Origin: Scatophagus argus
Taxonomy: Eukaryota; Chordata; Actinopteri; Scatophagidae
Direction: 5' to 3'
Assembly (NCBI RefSeq): GCF_020382885.2
Contig: NC_058510.1
Location: 2,616,001 to 2,680,000, forward strand
DNA: 64,000 bases
Shown here one piece after another: positions 1-19,500 of the stretch (position 1 is its first letter; each line of letters opens with the position of its first letter). Position numbers and translations under genes: made by a program. The notes beneath the pieces are model-generated. The model was not told the origin of the DNA and ran no database searches. It was given only the letters and a program-made list of their open reading frames with translations.

Positions 1-1740
1 CCACTTCCACCACAGCAGCGGGCCTCCGGCAACGTTCAGCTTCCTAAAACTGCGATCTGGGCTTAATAGGCGTCGGCAACGGCTGCACCTCAGGCGCTTT
101 GTGCAGCCATTCAAACAATTATACCAAATAATAATAATAATAATAATTTTTCTTATATTTGATCTGTTGTATTATTTTGGATTGCTGGTAGTGTTGTGTG
201 TTTATGCGTGTGTGTGCATTTGTGCTACTGCTTACTGCGTGTCTTATTCAAAAATTGAAAACTGCTGAGACACAAACAGACCTTCGTGCGTAATTTACGC
301 GCCCTTGTCCTTGCCAGAAATGTTGTGAAACACTTTCCTCGTTGTTTTGTAATATTGATCGGTGGGGAGACTAATTCCTTTGGTCCAAAGTTATGGAGAA
401 GTTGAATAACCATCTTCTGCCTGGTTTTATTCGCAACAAAGATTTTTTTGGCTCGCACACTCGCACCAGCTGGACGCGCCTGTCTGCAGAAGACGGTAAC
501 TGTCCCGGCACTCAGGGTGCAGAAGCTCCATGTGGCTCCGTGATATTTATGACGTTGGTGTCTGTTGACTGAGAGGGTTTCAGGCCCTCTGCATGAAACT
601 CTGCTCTCCGAGGAAGATAGTTTGTGTTCTAGCGCCACCTTGCTTCAGGAGAAGGACGGGGACGCGCCGCCGGTGGATTTAAAACAATACTGCAGGTAAT
701 TGAAACCAAATGAGAATGTGCGCGCAGTGAGCCTTCCAGTAAGTGAAACTGCCAAACTGATGCCAGTCAAGAAGAAGCAGGTGGTCAAAAGGAACATGCG
801 GAACTTGGTGAAATATGAAATGTGGCCACGAGGCAAAATTCAGCCAAACGTCAGCTTTGTTTATCACCTGACCATAACTTAAACAGACGCCGTTTTAAGC
901 CCTCGTTTAGACCTTAATCCAGCCGTCCTCCATGAACTTTAACCGCACTTCCAAGACCAAACCTGCCCACCTTTGTTGTAATCACCCAACAGGACTCCAA
1001 TACAGGTGATGTGTGTGTGTGTGTGTGTGTTTGGTCCTGCTTCTGCTTTTCTGAATGTAACGCAAAATATATTTAGAATACTATTGATATTTTTTTAATC
1101 AAGTCCGGTTAAGGCTTCGGGGTCGTTGGGGTATGCTTTAACCACAGCCTAATCTAATCCTGTGGCGCCATCTCGTGGTCGTAAAAATAAAAAAATGATG
1201 CTGGAGGCCCTCATTAAATTGGAGCCTGCTGTTACGTGGTGAATATTAACAGATTAGGATGACGACGACTTTTTGTTAACAGGTTTCATTCTCCCTACTG
1301 CCTGTTCCTGCCTTATAGTCTAGAAATAAAACATTTTTATGAAGATATGAAGACATCAGACAACAAAAGTCGTCATAGAGGACATTACTGAGACCACTTT
1401 GGTCTACTGGCTAATGCACATCAGTGTGGAAACAGATGGGGAAGCTTTGCTCAAGGGCTTCTAATCACTCTTATGACGTGGCAGTGACAAGAAAGTGCAA
1501 TTATCATGCCAAACGTGTTAATTAATCATTAGTACACACAGGATAAATATTGTTTCAAATTGCTCCTGTTGTTTCCTGACACAGAATTATGTAGCATACG
1601 TATACATATATTCATTTATTTTATAAACATAAGTAATGAGATGTGCCAATTTTTAAAAAATAATATAGATCGTATAATGTATAAATAACTATCTATCTAT
1701 CTATTTATCTATCTAATCCTGCATCTCTTGAACGCAGCAC
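1..1740. other. Upstream region without a recognisable gene
   Basis: No exon of a protein I recognise is visible on either strand. A 137-codon minus-strand reading frame (225-638) has no family signature and no splice context I can support. The stretch holds short simple repeats: TAA units near 128-147, GT units at about 1013-1031 and TATC-like units near 1690-1715. A CTCF-like core on the minus strand lies at 1164-1180. A promoter for tmem14c probably begins just beyond its right end. Confidence 0.5.
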
Positions 1741-1760
1741 GTCGCTACCAGCCACTGGGG

Positions 1761-1780
1761 CCTACATTTCCCATCGGGCA
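1761..1780 (+). promoter_or_regulatory. ZNF143/SBS-like promoter motif upstream of tmem14c
   Basis: The bases at 1761-1780 (cctacatttcccatcgggca) resemble the ZNF143/Staf binding sequence found in many TATA-less vertebrate promoters. The match rests on the CTACATTTCCCA core, and the 3' part diverges from consensus. It sits about 100 bp before a candidate noncoding first exon of tmem14c. This is motif recognition by eye only. Confidence 0.4.
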
Positions 1781-1799
1781 CTGTGCTGCGTGTTATGTG

Positions 1800-1884
1800 C
1801 GTCAATAATTTGTGCTCGGTGGGAAACAAGCTGCGTTCCGCTGGTGCTGGCTACAGAGGACAAACGGAGGGAACAAGGTTGTGT
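1800..1884 (+). other. tmem14c: Candidate noncoding first exon of tmem14c
   Basis: This GC-richer stretch precedes a reasonable 5' splice site: GTAAGC follows 1884. The first coding exon opens at 2387 after a CAG acceptor and carries only 9 bases before its ATG, so an upstream 5'UTR exon is required. The start at about 1800 is approximate. A different donor further downstream cannot be excluded. Confidence 0.4.
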
Positions 1885-2079
1885 GTAAGCATATTTTGCT
1901 TTTCACGTATTCACGTTTGACTCTCGTAGACGTTTAAAGCTCGAGTTCTTATCCAAACATTGGCGTTTATTTCTCGGAGCGGTGGCTTCTGTAAGATCTC
2001 CCGCCTTTGTGCTGTAACAACACGGATGCTAAGCTCATGCTACAGCTCTGAACATCAGGTAGCCTTATCTAATAATCCA

Positions 2080-2080
<1 letters not shown>

Positions 2081-2112
<32 letters not shown>
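2081..2112. repeat. (AC)n microsatellite
   Basis: An uninterrupted run of about 16 AC units lies in the 5' intron of tmem14c. A second AC run is at about 2332-2355, just ahead of the first coding exon. Confidence 0.95.
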
Positions 2113-2114
<2 letters not shown>

Positions 2115-2395
2115 CTCAGTGAGGCCGCAGTGTTAACGACATTTGGTGAAAAACAGACGAGCCCTTCTGGGTGGCGGCGGGAAGATTTATCGGATGTTAA
2201 AATGTTCCTGTGTCTTCTGTTGTCTCACATAGTTTTCTACAACAGCTCTGCGCCGCTGGACTCGGGCACTCCTTTAGATATTATTGCACTAGTAAGTAGC
2301 ATATGGTTGACAACAGGAGGCTGAATTGAAAACACACACACACACACACACACACGCTGAGTTTGTTCGCTCCCTGACCCTGACAGGTGTCCAGC

Positions 2396-3866
2396 ATGTC
2401 TGTGGACTGGGTCGGGTACGGATACGCAGCTCTTGTCGCATCCGGCGGCGTCATCGGTTATGTGAAAGCAGGTGAGTGTGGTGTCAGGTATGAACGAGGT
2501 GGGACGTTACGCTTCGTAAAATCAAATGATTTGGAGATGCTAGTGATGTTGCTGAGGCGTTTGCTTGCTTGTTTGTTCACTTTAAAAAACAATCAAACAT
2601 TACTTTGGCCCATTACTTTTATAAATCTTAAGTAAGTAGAAGTAATATGAAGGACTTGGCCTTGAGGCACTGGTCTCTTCGGTCCTGTGGACGTCAGGTG
2701 CAGGTGTTGACCTGCTGTGTGCTCTGTCTTTCAGGCAGCGTCCCCTCCCTTGCTGCTGGACTTCTCTTCGGTGGCCTCGCAGGTTTTGGTGCTTACCAGG
2801 TCTCCAATGACCCCAGTAATGTCTGGGTGTCCCTCGGTGGGTTTACTGAGTTGTAAACTGTGTTGGCATGGAGATAATCTGAGCAGCGTTCCCACGCTTT
2901 GTTAAACATCAAACTCACTTTTCAAAGACACTGAGAACCAGAAGACAAACAGTTAAAAAAGAAAGAGAGAATTGAATATGTGAGCAAACCCGCCTTTGTC
3001 TTTGGTGAGCCGCGAGTCTTTGAGTTTACATTTTTGCAGGCATAGCTTAAGGTTCTTGTAATGTTAACTTTCTCACTTGTATGGCGCAAGCAGCATCGTT
3101 TGACTTAAATTAGTCTTGCGTGCAGGAAAACAATGACAAACATGCAGACAAAACCCTGTATTAGGATATCAAAAGAACTTCTATGTATGGAATATATAAA
3201 TTCAAGCACTTTCAATGACCCATAATCTATTTGAAAAGCTTTCAAGCCCTGGATTTTTTTTTTCCATCTCAATTTTGCAAACTGTCAAGGACTTCAGTGA
3301 CCCACAGGTAAAGAGTAAAGCGTCTCTGAATAAGAAGAGTAAACGTGTATCTGTGGTGAACTTTTCCTCCCACATGATGTCTTCCAGCTACATCAGGAGC
3401 TCTGACTGGCCTCATGGGAAAGAGGTTCTACGCATCCAGGAAGTTCATGCCAGCTGGCCTGATGGCTGGAGCGAGGTATCCTCCTTCATATGACTAATCT
3501 GATTCTCCACACATGAACACAGACTCGGATAGCACTTAACGGGATGTGGTTTTTACCCCTATGGAAGCAGATGTACTCGTTTTCTTAGCGCTCACAGGGA
3601 CTAAGTCTAACTCATGATGAACTTGGTAGTTATTCTAATCATTGGTGCCACACTGAGCAGCTTGAGAAATGCGTCTGTGACGAGATCAAGTCAAGAGCAG
3701 GGATGCGCTCTGAAGCAGGACATTGTCCCTTACGGTTTGCTGTCTGTGCTGCTGTGCTGTGTGCTGTGTGCTGTGTGCGTGGCGTCTAACGTTATCATCT
3801 CGTTCCAGTCTGCTGATGGTGGGAAAGCTTGGCATGGCATTGCTCCAGAAACCCCACGAGTCCTAA
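2396..3866 (+). CDS. tmem14c: TMEM14 family protein, TMEM14C-like (mitochondrial inner membrane)
   Basis: Four coding exons are 2396-2471, 2735-2836, 3388-3475 and 3809-3866. All junctions are GT-AG, phases agree, and the total is 107 codons plus TAA. The protein begins [18 protein letters not shown] and keeps the family hallmarks: the [15 protein letters not shown] stretch, the [10 protein letters not shown] segment, the [13 protein letters not shown] loop and the [13 protein letters not shown] helix. It is essentially a bundle of small-residue-rich membrane helices (UPF0136/Tmem14 family) with no cleavable signal. In mammals TMEM14C is a mitochondrial inner-membrane protein needed for protoporphyrinogen transport in haem synthesis, and that role is inferred here. 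Human TMEM14C has 112 residues, so the length fits. The choice of C over A or B rests on sequence resemblance and on the convergent mak neighbour, as on human 6p24. The GTG at 2387 lies in the 5'UTR and is not used as the start. Confidence 0.9.
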
Positions 3867-4051
3867 CGGAGTGAAGATTTCCATGTGTGCACCATCTCCA
3901 GTTTCAGGAGCATCCTGTCAGTGTTTGGCATTTACAGCTAATGTCATTTTGTAAAGGAAAGAAAAAAAAGTATATATTTGTGGATAAAATACAGAATAGA
4001 AATGGGTTTTCTTGTCTTTTTTTGAATGAATGCGACATGAACTTTCATGTA

Positions 4052-4057
4052 TTTATT
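4052..4057 (-). terminator. mak: Candidate poly(A) signal of mak on the minus strand
   Basis: The plus-strand TTTATT at 4052-4057 reads AATAAA on the minus strand. It is the first canonical signal I find downstream of the mak stop codon. It lies inside the predicted tmem14c 3'UTR, so the two convergent transcripts may overlap. Confidence 0.35.
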
Positions 4058-4220
4058 TGTATAAAATGTTTACAAAATGTTCAGTTAATTGCATAATACA
4101 AAAGAAGGATGGCTGTCTTACATTTCACAATAAGTTGCTGTAATCCTTTTTATATCCATTACACAGAACTTTGTTTCCAGTGGAGAAAAGCAGAGGGCTT
4201 GTAGCACTGCAGGAACTGTT

Positions 4221-4257
4221 AATAAACATCAGTAGTGAAACATTATTCAACAATAAA
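4221..4257 (+). terminator. tmem14c: Poly(A) signals of tmem14c
   Basis: AATAAA occurs at 4221-4226 and again at 4252-4257, about 355 and 386 bases after the tmem14c stop codon. They are the first canonical signals in the 3'UTR, which would run from 3867 to about 4275. Confidence 0.65.
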
Positions 4258-4659
4258 AACTAGAGTTTAAAAAAATGCTGCTATACTACATTTAAATCCT
4301 ACCCAGAATACCCCATCACCAACAGCAGAACTGGCTCTCACTGGATCCTTCATGAATACAATGGGATTGTCCTGCAGACAGTCTCGCTTCAGCGTCATGG
4401 CAACAGTCATGGAAACATGCACATTTACAGTTAGATCCCACATGTCTCAGGCTCTCAGAAAACAAAACTGGTGTTAAAAAAAAAAAGTCTCATGAGAAGA
4501 CTGTGGGATGCGTAGATGTTTTCTGACATCACTACCAGCTACCCTCCATACTGTCATTTCTTTAAGGGATCATGCAGAATTGGCTAAACCTCCTTAGCTG
4601 GAGACATGTGCCACTGGGCCACACGGTCCAGCAGCAGCAGATGTTGTACCACCTCTGAG

Positions 4660-13527
<8,868 letters not shown>

Positions 13528-13542
13528 TCAGGACGGTTTCAT
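13528..13542 (-). promoter_or_regulatory. mak: Four-codon uORF just before the mak start
   Basis: In the 5'UTR part of the exon 13575-13421, an ATG at 13542 opens a reading frame of four codons ending in TGA. Only six bases separate it from the main ATG at 13521. Such short, close uORFs can lower translation or require reinitiation. The effect here is inference. Confidence 0.55.
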
Positions 13543-15380
13543 CAGCTTGTTAACTTTCCTTATTCTTAAAACAAGCTGTGGAGACACGGCGCTGATTCAT
13601 TGATCAAACGTCTTTCCTGTTTCCTTCTCTCTCTCTCTTCTCCTCCCCTTCTCCAGAAGAGCTCAATTGTTCTTTTCCCAGGAGGAAGGACTTTCAGTTG
13701 ACCAGCACGTCACCGATTCATGATGTTCAAAACTCATCTTGCACTAACTGATCGGTTTGTTAGAAAGGTTGGAGGCCGGTGATGTAGGTCAGCCAGCAGC
13801 TGGCACTGCGCCTCTGCCCTCCGCCCTTCAAGTCACACAAAAGAAATACACATCAACAGTCAACTACAAACATAAGAAAGCGCACAACAGGTGGAGACTT
13901 CACCCAAACCTGAAGATCAGGGTTTCTATGAGATCTGAGGACAAAGAAAAGGAGGACTGGGTGTGCGTCTCACGAGTAGGAGGCTCCAACATGACCACTC
14001 GAGGGAGATGACACAGCCGGCCCGAGGCAGATTAGGCCAACAGGGATGTAAATAGGATGTTACATCACCATCATGCTTACCGGCATCCACTACCTGCCCC
14101 AAGAACCCGAGAGGATTTAACTGATGCCTCAGCGATCGCACTGTTATGCTGTACACTCAGCCAAAACAGAGCAGCTGGTTTATTTTCTTAAATGCATAGT
14201 TGTTGTTGTTGTTGTTTATTTTAGGTTGCGCCGTGCTGCCCTGAATGTTTTCCTTACTTTAATACAACTGTATCATACCCACAAGTACTCTGAAATCACC
14301 TTCATGTCTAATACCTTGAACACAATAAGGTAAACTTAGTAGCCTCCCTGAAACCTTTTAAGCCTCTTTCATCCTCTCGCATGGAGGATTAATGTTGGGT
14401 TGTCTGGTGCACGTTCAGGTTCTCAAACAGAAGAGCCAGAGAAAGTCTGGGCCAATAAAAAATCAAAAATCTGCATCACGACATCCCAGTAATTCAATAT
14501 AAATCCACAGACTACAGCTTGTAGGACATGATGCTGTGTGTATGCCGTGATTCCAGCATGCGTACTGTCACAGCATGTTGGGTAGAACCTGTCGCCTGTC
14601 CTGCTGTCCTGTTGTATTTCGCATGAGGGAATACTGCTGCAGGTAAACAAAATGAGATTAGTGTTTATTTCGTTGAATGGGGCCTGGACTCCAGCCCAAA
14701 GAGAATGTCCAAAGTAGATTTCGCTCATTGACTCCTGATATTCATTTAATGAATGAATCATCAGTGCAATTACAATTATGTTTAAACATTCGTCATCCAC
14801 GGTTGTACGCACACTTAGTAATTTATCTTTTTTCCCCACTGCAGAGCAGAGAGGTGATTTCCCCGAAACAAAACCCTGCTTGATGCCCAAGTCTCGCTGA
14901 AACAATAAGCAACAGGACAAGTTGAGACTCAGCACTCAGCTTTCACATAAGGCAATCTGTTGTGAGGGGATTTAAAGGGAATTAAGATGCATCCAGGCCA
15001 CATGACACCAGGAAGCTACTCAAGGTCAATCATACTGAAAACACAAGTGGATACTAACCTGACAGTGGGGAGAAAAACAGAATAATCTAAATTAAATCAT
15101 GATGTCTACATGTAAGCTTATAATTAGTTTTGTTTCAACAAAATGACATTTTCTCAACAACACAGCAGGATATCCATAAAACAAAAGCAGCACCAAACAG
15201 TCTAATTTCATCTTTAACAGTTTTGATCAGCTGGTTGAAATAACAAAAAAGTTAAGAAATAGAGAAACATTTGTTGTTGACATGCCAGCTTTGACAGCTC
15301 CTAAACCAGCATCGTACGGGTCGATTTCTTCTTCGTTTCTCCCCATTTCTGTCTTATTTCCCTCACGGTGTTAAACTTAC

Positions 15381-15560
15381 TTCCTCCAGGCGCAACTCCT
15401 TTCCTCGACTCCAGTCCCGGCCTGCGGGCTGCACGACGGTTCTTCGGCTAAAAACTCGCGCAGTAACGAAACTTCGCTCCGACCAGGCGTGTGTGTGTGT
15501 GTGACTGATTCCCATGGAAACGCACACACACACACAAACGCGCCAGGTGACAAGTGGCGC
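15381..15560 (-). other. mak: Noncoding first exon of mak
   Basis: A strong donor (GTAAGT on the minus strand) follows position 15381. The coding exon 13575-13421 begins with an acceptor and untranslated bases, so an upstream 5'UTR exon is required. This GC-richer block next to ETS and X-box motifs fits. The 5' limit near 15560 is a guess. Confidence 0.5.
15508..15521. promoter_or_regulatory. X-box (RFX site) at the mak promoter
   Basis: The 14 bases attcccatggaaac match the RFX consensus RYYNYYATRRNRAC at every position. X-boxes near transcription starts are typical of ciliary genes, and mak is one. The site lies within or just upstream of the first mak exon and could also serve plcxd2 on the other side. 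Confidence 0.6.
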
Positions 15561-15577
15561 AATGCTTTCTGGGAATA

Positions 15578-15585
15578 CGGAAGTG
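15578..15585 (+). promoter_or_regulatory. ETS-type motif near the mak start
   Basis: cggaagtg at 15578-15585 is a strong ETS core of the kind common at TATA-less vertebrate promoters. The adjacent 15565-15577 bases (tttctgggaatac) resemble part of a ZNF143 site in reverse. Together they support a mak transcription start near here. Confidence 0.4.
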
Positions 15586-16469
15586 TGAAACATTTAATTA
15601 GGCAAATTTGAAGCTGGGTTAAGTTTACACAAATATTCCATGAAGTCATATAATAAAATATTTTTCAAAATCGTCCATCAAAACATTCAAACTGCAGAAA
15701 GTGAGAATCATAAGTCATAAGGGACATTTTATTTAAATAAACCCAAATTTTTAGACAAACGTAAATAATTTGTTCCGAAAACATAGCTGTTGAAATGATG
15801 ATGATGTCTGCTAAGAGAGGCACGTGTCGTTAGTTCTCTAAAAAAAGGGACAGAGTGTGAGCTCTTGACTTCACCACGTCTCTGAACACCGTGGCAGTTC
15901 GAGTGGTGCACCACTAGATGGAGCTGTAGGACTCTCATGTCCACCAAACACATAAAGCCGCAAACAAATCTCAGGTAGTTTAAAACTGCTAATCGACCTT
16001 TGAAATATCAGTGTGTGTAGAGACAGTTAACGAGACCAAGCTTTGCCTGTGTGACGTTTCTAACAGGCCCAGTAAACATGATGAAAATCACGGATACAAC
16101 AGATCAATCAACAAATTACACACAAGACAACATTCCCATCTGTCGCCTTTCCCTCTGTGCGCGTATGTGTGTGTTTTCTTGTGTCCATGGGGTGGTCTTC
16201 ACACACACACACACGCGCGCGCGCGCGCGAAGCAGGTAAGCCAAGAAGCAGAGGAAGGTGGACAAGCGGAATTTCGCTCTAAGAGGATTATCGCTGTGGT
16301 TAGTCGCCCGCCGGCGTGTCGATGGACGCCCGACTCGCCGGTTGGAACGCAGCTCACCGCGACGTCAGGCAGCACTGACCTGCGGGAAACCGGGCGAGGA
16401 AACGGGTCACACTCGGGAGTGGCGGGACTCTGTTTGAACCGGCGGTATTTGTAGGTAAACAGCGACATT

Positions 16470-16532
16470 ATGCCGGGAGCGCACGGGAATCCGTCAGCTG
16501 GACCGCGTCTGCACCGGAATCAGGTGTCCTGA
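16470..16532 (+). promoter_or_regulatory. plcxd2: uORF ahead of plcxd2
   Basis: An ATG at 16470 opens 20 codons ending in TGA at 16530-16532, 31 bases before the plcxd2 ATG at 16564. It lies in a GC-rich, CpG-bearing stretch (about 16250-16560) that is the likely first exon and promoter. If the transcript starts upstream of 16470, the uORF could limit translation. Confidence 0.45.
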
Positions 16533-16563
16533 GGGGGTTTGTTGTCGTCAGGCCGTTCCAGAC

Positions 16564-19500
16564 ATGAAGACCCGACCTGCGGGCATCGGCAAAGTCAATG
16601 CCGACTGGATGGGTTCGCTCCCTTCCAAGCTCAGTGCCATGCCTCTCAAACACCTCGCCGTGCCAGGTGAGGCTGCCGTGCGTAAAGATGTTCGCTCTTA
16701 CGTCCTTCACACCTGGACTCATTGAAAACGCACGAGTCTAAGAGGAATGTGGTAGTAATGGTGTCATAAATTGTTTATGCCTTTTGCTTATATATGCTGT
16801 TTTCTGTTTGTTATTTCCACTCATCATCATCATCATCATCATCTCTCCCAGGGTCTCACGATTCTTTCACCTTCTGGGTGGACGTGCATGCTCCTGTGGG
16901 TCCCGATCAGAAGCCGTATGTGAAGTACCTGGCCACTATGTTCAGCGTCTTAGCCAAGAAGGTCATGGTGAAGTGGTCCATGACCCAGGTACTGAGTTCA
17001 GCTCACAGATGACACGTAAAAAGACATATTAGGGCTGTGCAGCATTAGAGATGTGCTGCGTTTTGGAGCCGGTGGTGATGTGATATGTATTCATATGTGT
17101 CTGTATTCATAGAATCTGACATTTCAAGAGCAGCTGGATGCAGGAATCCGCTACTTTGATCTCAGGGTCTCCTCTAAACCAGGCGAGCCAGGAAACGAGA
17201 TCTACTTCATCCACGGTCTGTTTGGCCACAAGGTGAGCAGTGAGTATTTCATTTCTTATACTGTCATGTTTTTATTTGTCTGTCACAGCCTGTTGAAGTG
17301 CTTCAGTGTTGAATGTTTTCCAGTTGTTCTAAATCCAATGTCTCCATTCCTGAAATGGTCAGAATTCTTTGTGAATGTTGCTTCAAATACTTCAGCTTGT
17401 GCAGATGTTTTTCTCCTTTATTTGTTTCCCCACATGTCAGCATGAGTCGTGATTTTGTTCTGTTAGTGTTGTGTTCTGGTTTCCAGTAGTGGGATGGAGG
17501 TGGACGTAACCAGAGCTCACAGGCTGAGAGATTTGTTGTAAACGTCCCTCCTCTGACATGTGCCTGTCCCCTATATGACACGGTGTTTTGCTGCAGACAG
17601 TCTGTCATGAGATGAAAATATCACATTCAACCCTGTGATGTTTTGTATTCCAACCCTTAATGAGCACATGAACATTAGACCTTTAAGGGTGAAGCAGCCA
17701 GTGACCTCTAACCTTTCACTCTGCTCTCTCCCAAAGGTGAGGGATGGTTTGTTAGAGATTAACTCCTTCTTAAGCAGACACAGGAAGGAGGTGAGAAACA
17801 CAAAGGAGTGCTTTCTGAATTATTTTCTTTTACTAAACACGTAAGCATGACCGCCCGTAACAGATCAGGTCTACTAACTGGTTGATTGTGACATGTGATC
17901 CAGGTGGTGTTTCTAGACTTTAACCACTACTACGCGATGGACGCAGAGCATCATGTGTACCTCATCAACATGCTCCAGGAAGTGTTCGGCAGCAGGCTCT
18001 GTCACAACTGTGCAGTGGAGGCCATCACTCTGGACTACCTCTGGGACAAGAGACAGCAGGTGAGATCAGAATGCATCCACCAAAATGGACGCACAACATC
18101 AGATTACAACATCCAGCCATCTCAGACCACTGGAAGCCGTTTTCATCGGTTTAGATCAGAATTCTCAAGTCTTTGCAGGAGATAGTTTGAACACACATGC
18201 ACACACAAGTAAAAGTAATATGCAGGTGTGTGCTAAGTGGACGGCCAGCTTTAGCCCTGCGGTCAGGTAATCCCTGCTGCCTGTGACTCTCCTGGACAGG
18301 AATTAGCAGTGAGCGTCATCCCATTAACACTCGTTTGGCCATCCAACCCGCATTCCTTCTTTCACACCGTTTAGCTTTTATCCCCACTTACATTTTTCTT
18401 TGTCTATTTTGACTTTCCTTCATTGCTGCTCTTTGATATGTCTTATCATTCCTTTATTTCCTCATCTCACGCTGTCCTCATTTTTCTGTTTCCTCATTCT
18501 CGTCTCCTTTTATAAATACACACACGTGCTGCGTGCGGACATGAGAAGCTCCATGTGCACAAGCACCTTAATGTTATGTCTGCGTGGTTGCCAGTGCACG
18601 TCTGTGTCTCGTTTGAATACTATCAGTTGAATTCTTGTTTCTATGACCCTAATCTGTGAGTGGCTTAGTTGGCAAAGGAGCCGCAGAGGGAGAGAGCAGA
18701 GTGCACCCAAAGCCATTCAGGTCTGTCATTCAGGTGCTGCTTTTTTCTGATTCTCAGAGTGGCTGTTTACAGAAATCTGATTGCACATTAAATAAATTCA
18801 TTTAAATACTCAATGAGGTTTCTTATTGAATAAGTACAGTACTTCAGTTAATGCACTCCATCACTGGTTACATTTTTACACTGAGATTTTCATTTTTATT
18901 GCAAATGTAGATCAAATATCAGTGCATCTCTGCTTGATTACAACAATCGGTATCACTCCTTAAAAAACATGTCAATCAATCCATGAAATGCCATCATAAA
19001 AAGCTTCTGAGGATGGGAGTGACCTGTGAGTGCTGACTTTTCGTGTAATAATGCAGTGATGACAACTGTGTACTCCTGAGTCAGAGCGTCCACACGTTAT
19101 CCCAACTCAAGCTGGTCTCCAGTTCACTTTTCTTTTCTCCTCAGGTGATTGTGTTCTACCATCACCCATCAGCTCAGGGCATCTCGGTCATGTGGCCTGG
19201 CAACGCGATTCCTGCTCCCTGGGCCAACACCACCGAGCCCAACAAGCTCATACAGGTCAGAAACATTCAGACGCTGGCTGTGATGACAGCGAGCCAGCAT
19301 GAAGTCAGCCATGCAAACTTCTTCCCTCTCATTCAGGGAAATCAGTGCAGATATCTGTGGTTCACTGTCTCTCGAAGAACAACAGGAGTTCAGCATTTCT
19401 CTCTCAGAGTTTTGATCATTTGTTTAGTAGTTAATTTGACCTTTCAGTTCACTATGTTTCAGTCTCTGCAGTGAAAACAAATCTATATTTCCTGTTTTGT

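Noticed and set aside
225-638. 137-codon minus-strand reading frame
   Set aside because: No recognisable domain, no splice or promoter context, and composition like the surrounding noncoding DNA.
14423-14935. 170-codon minus-strand reading frame in the first mak intron
   Set aside because: No family resemblance, sits wholly inside an intron, and nothing suggests exon signals in phase with mak.
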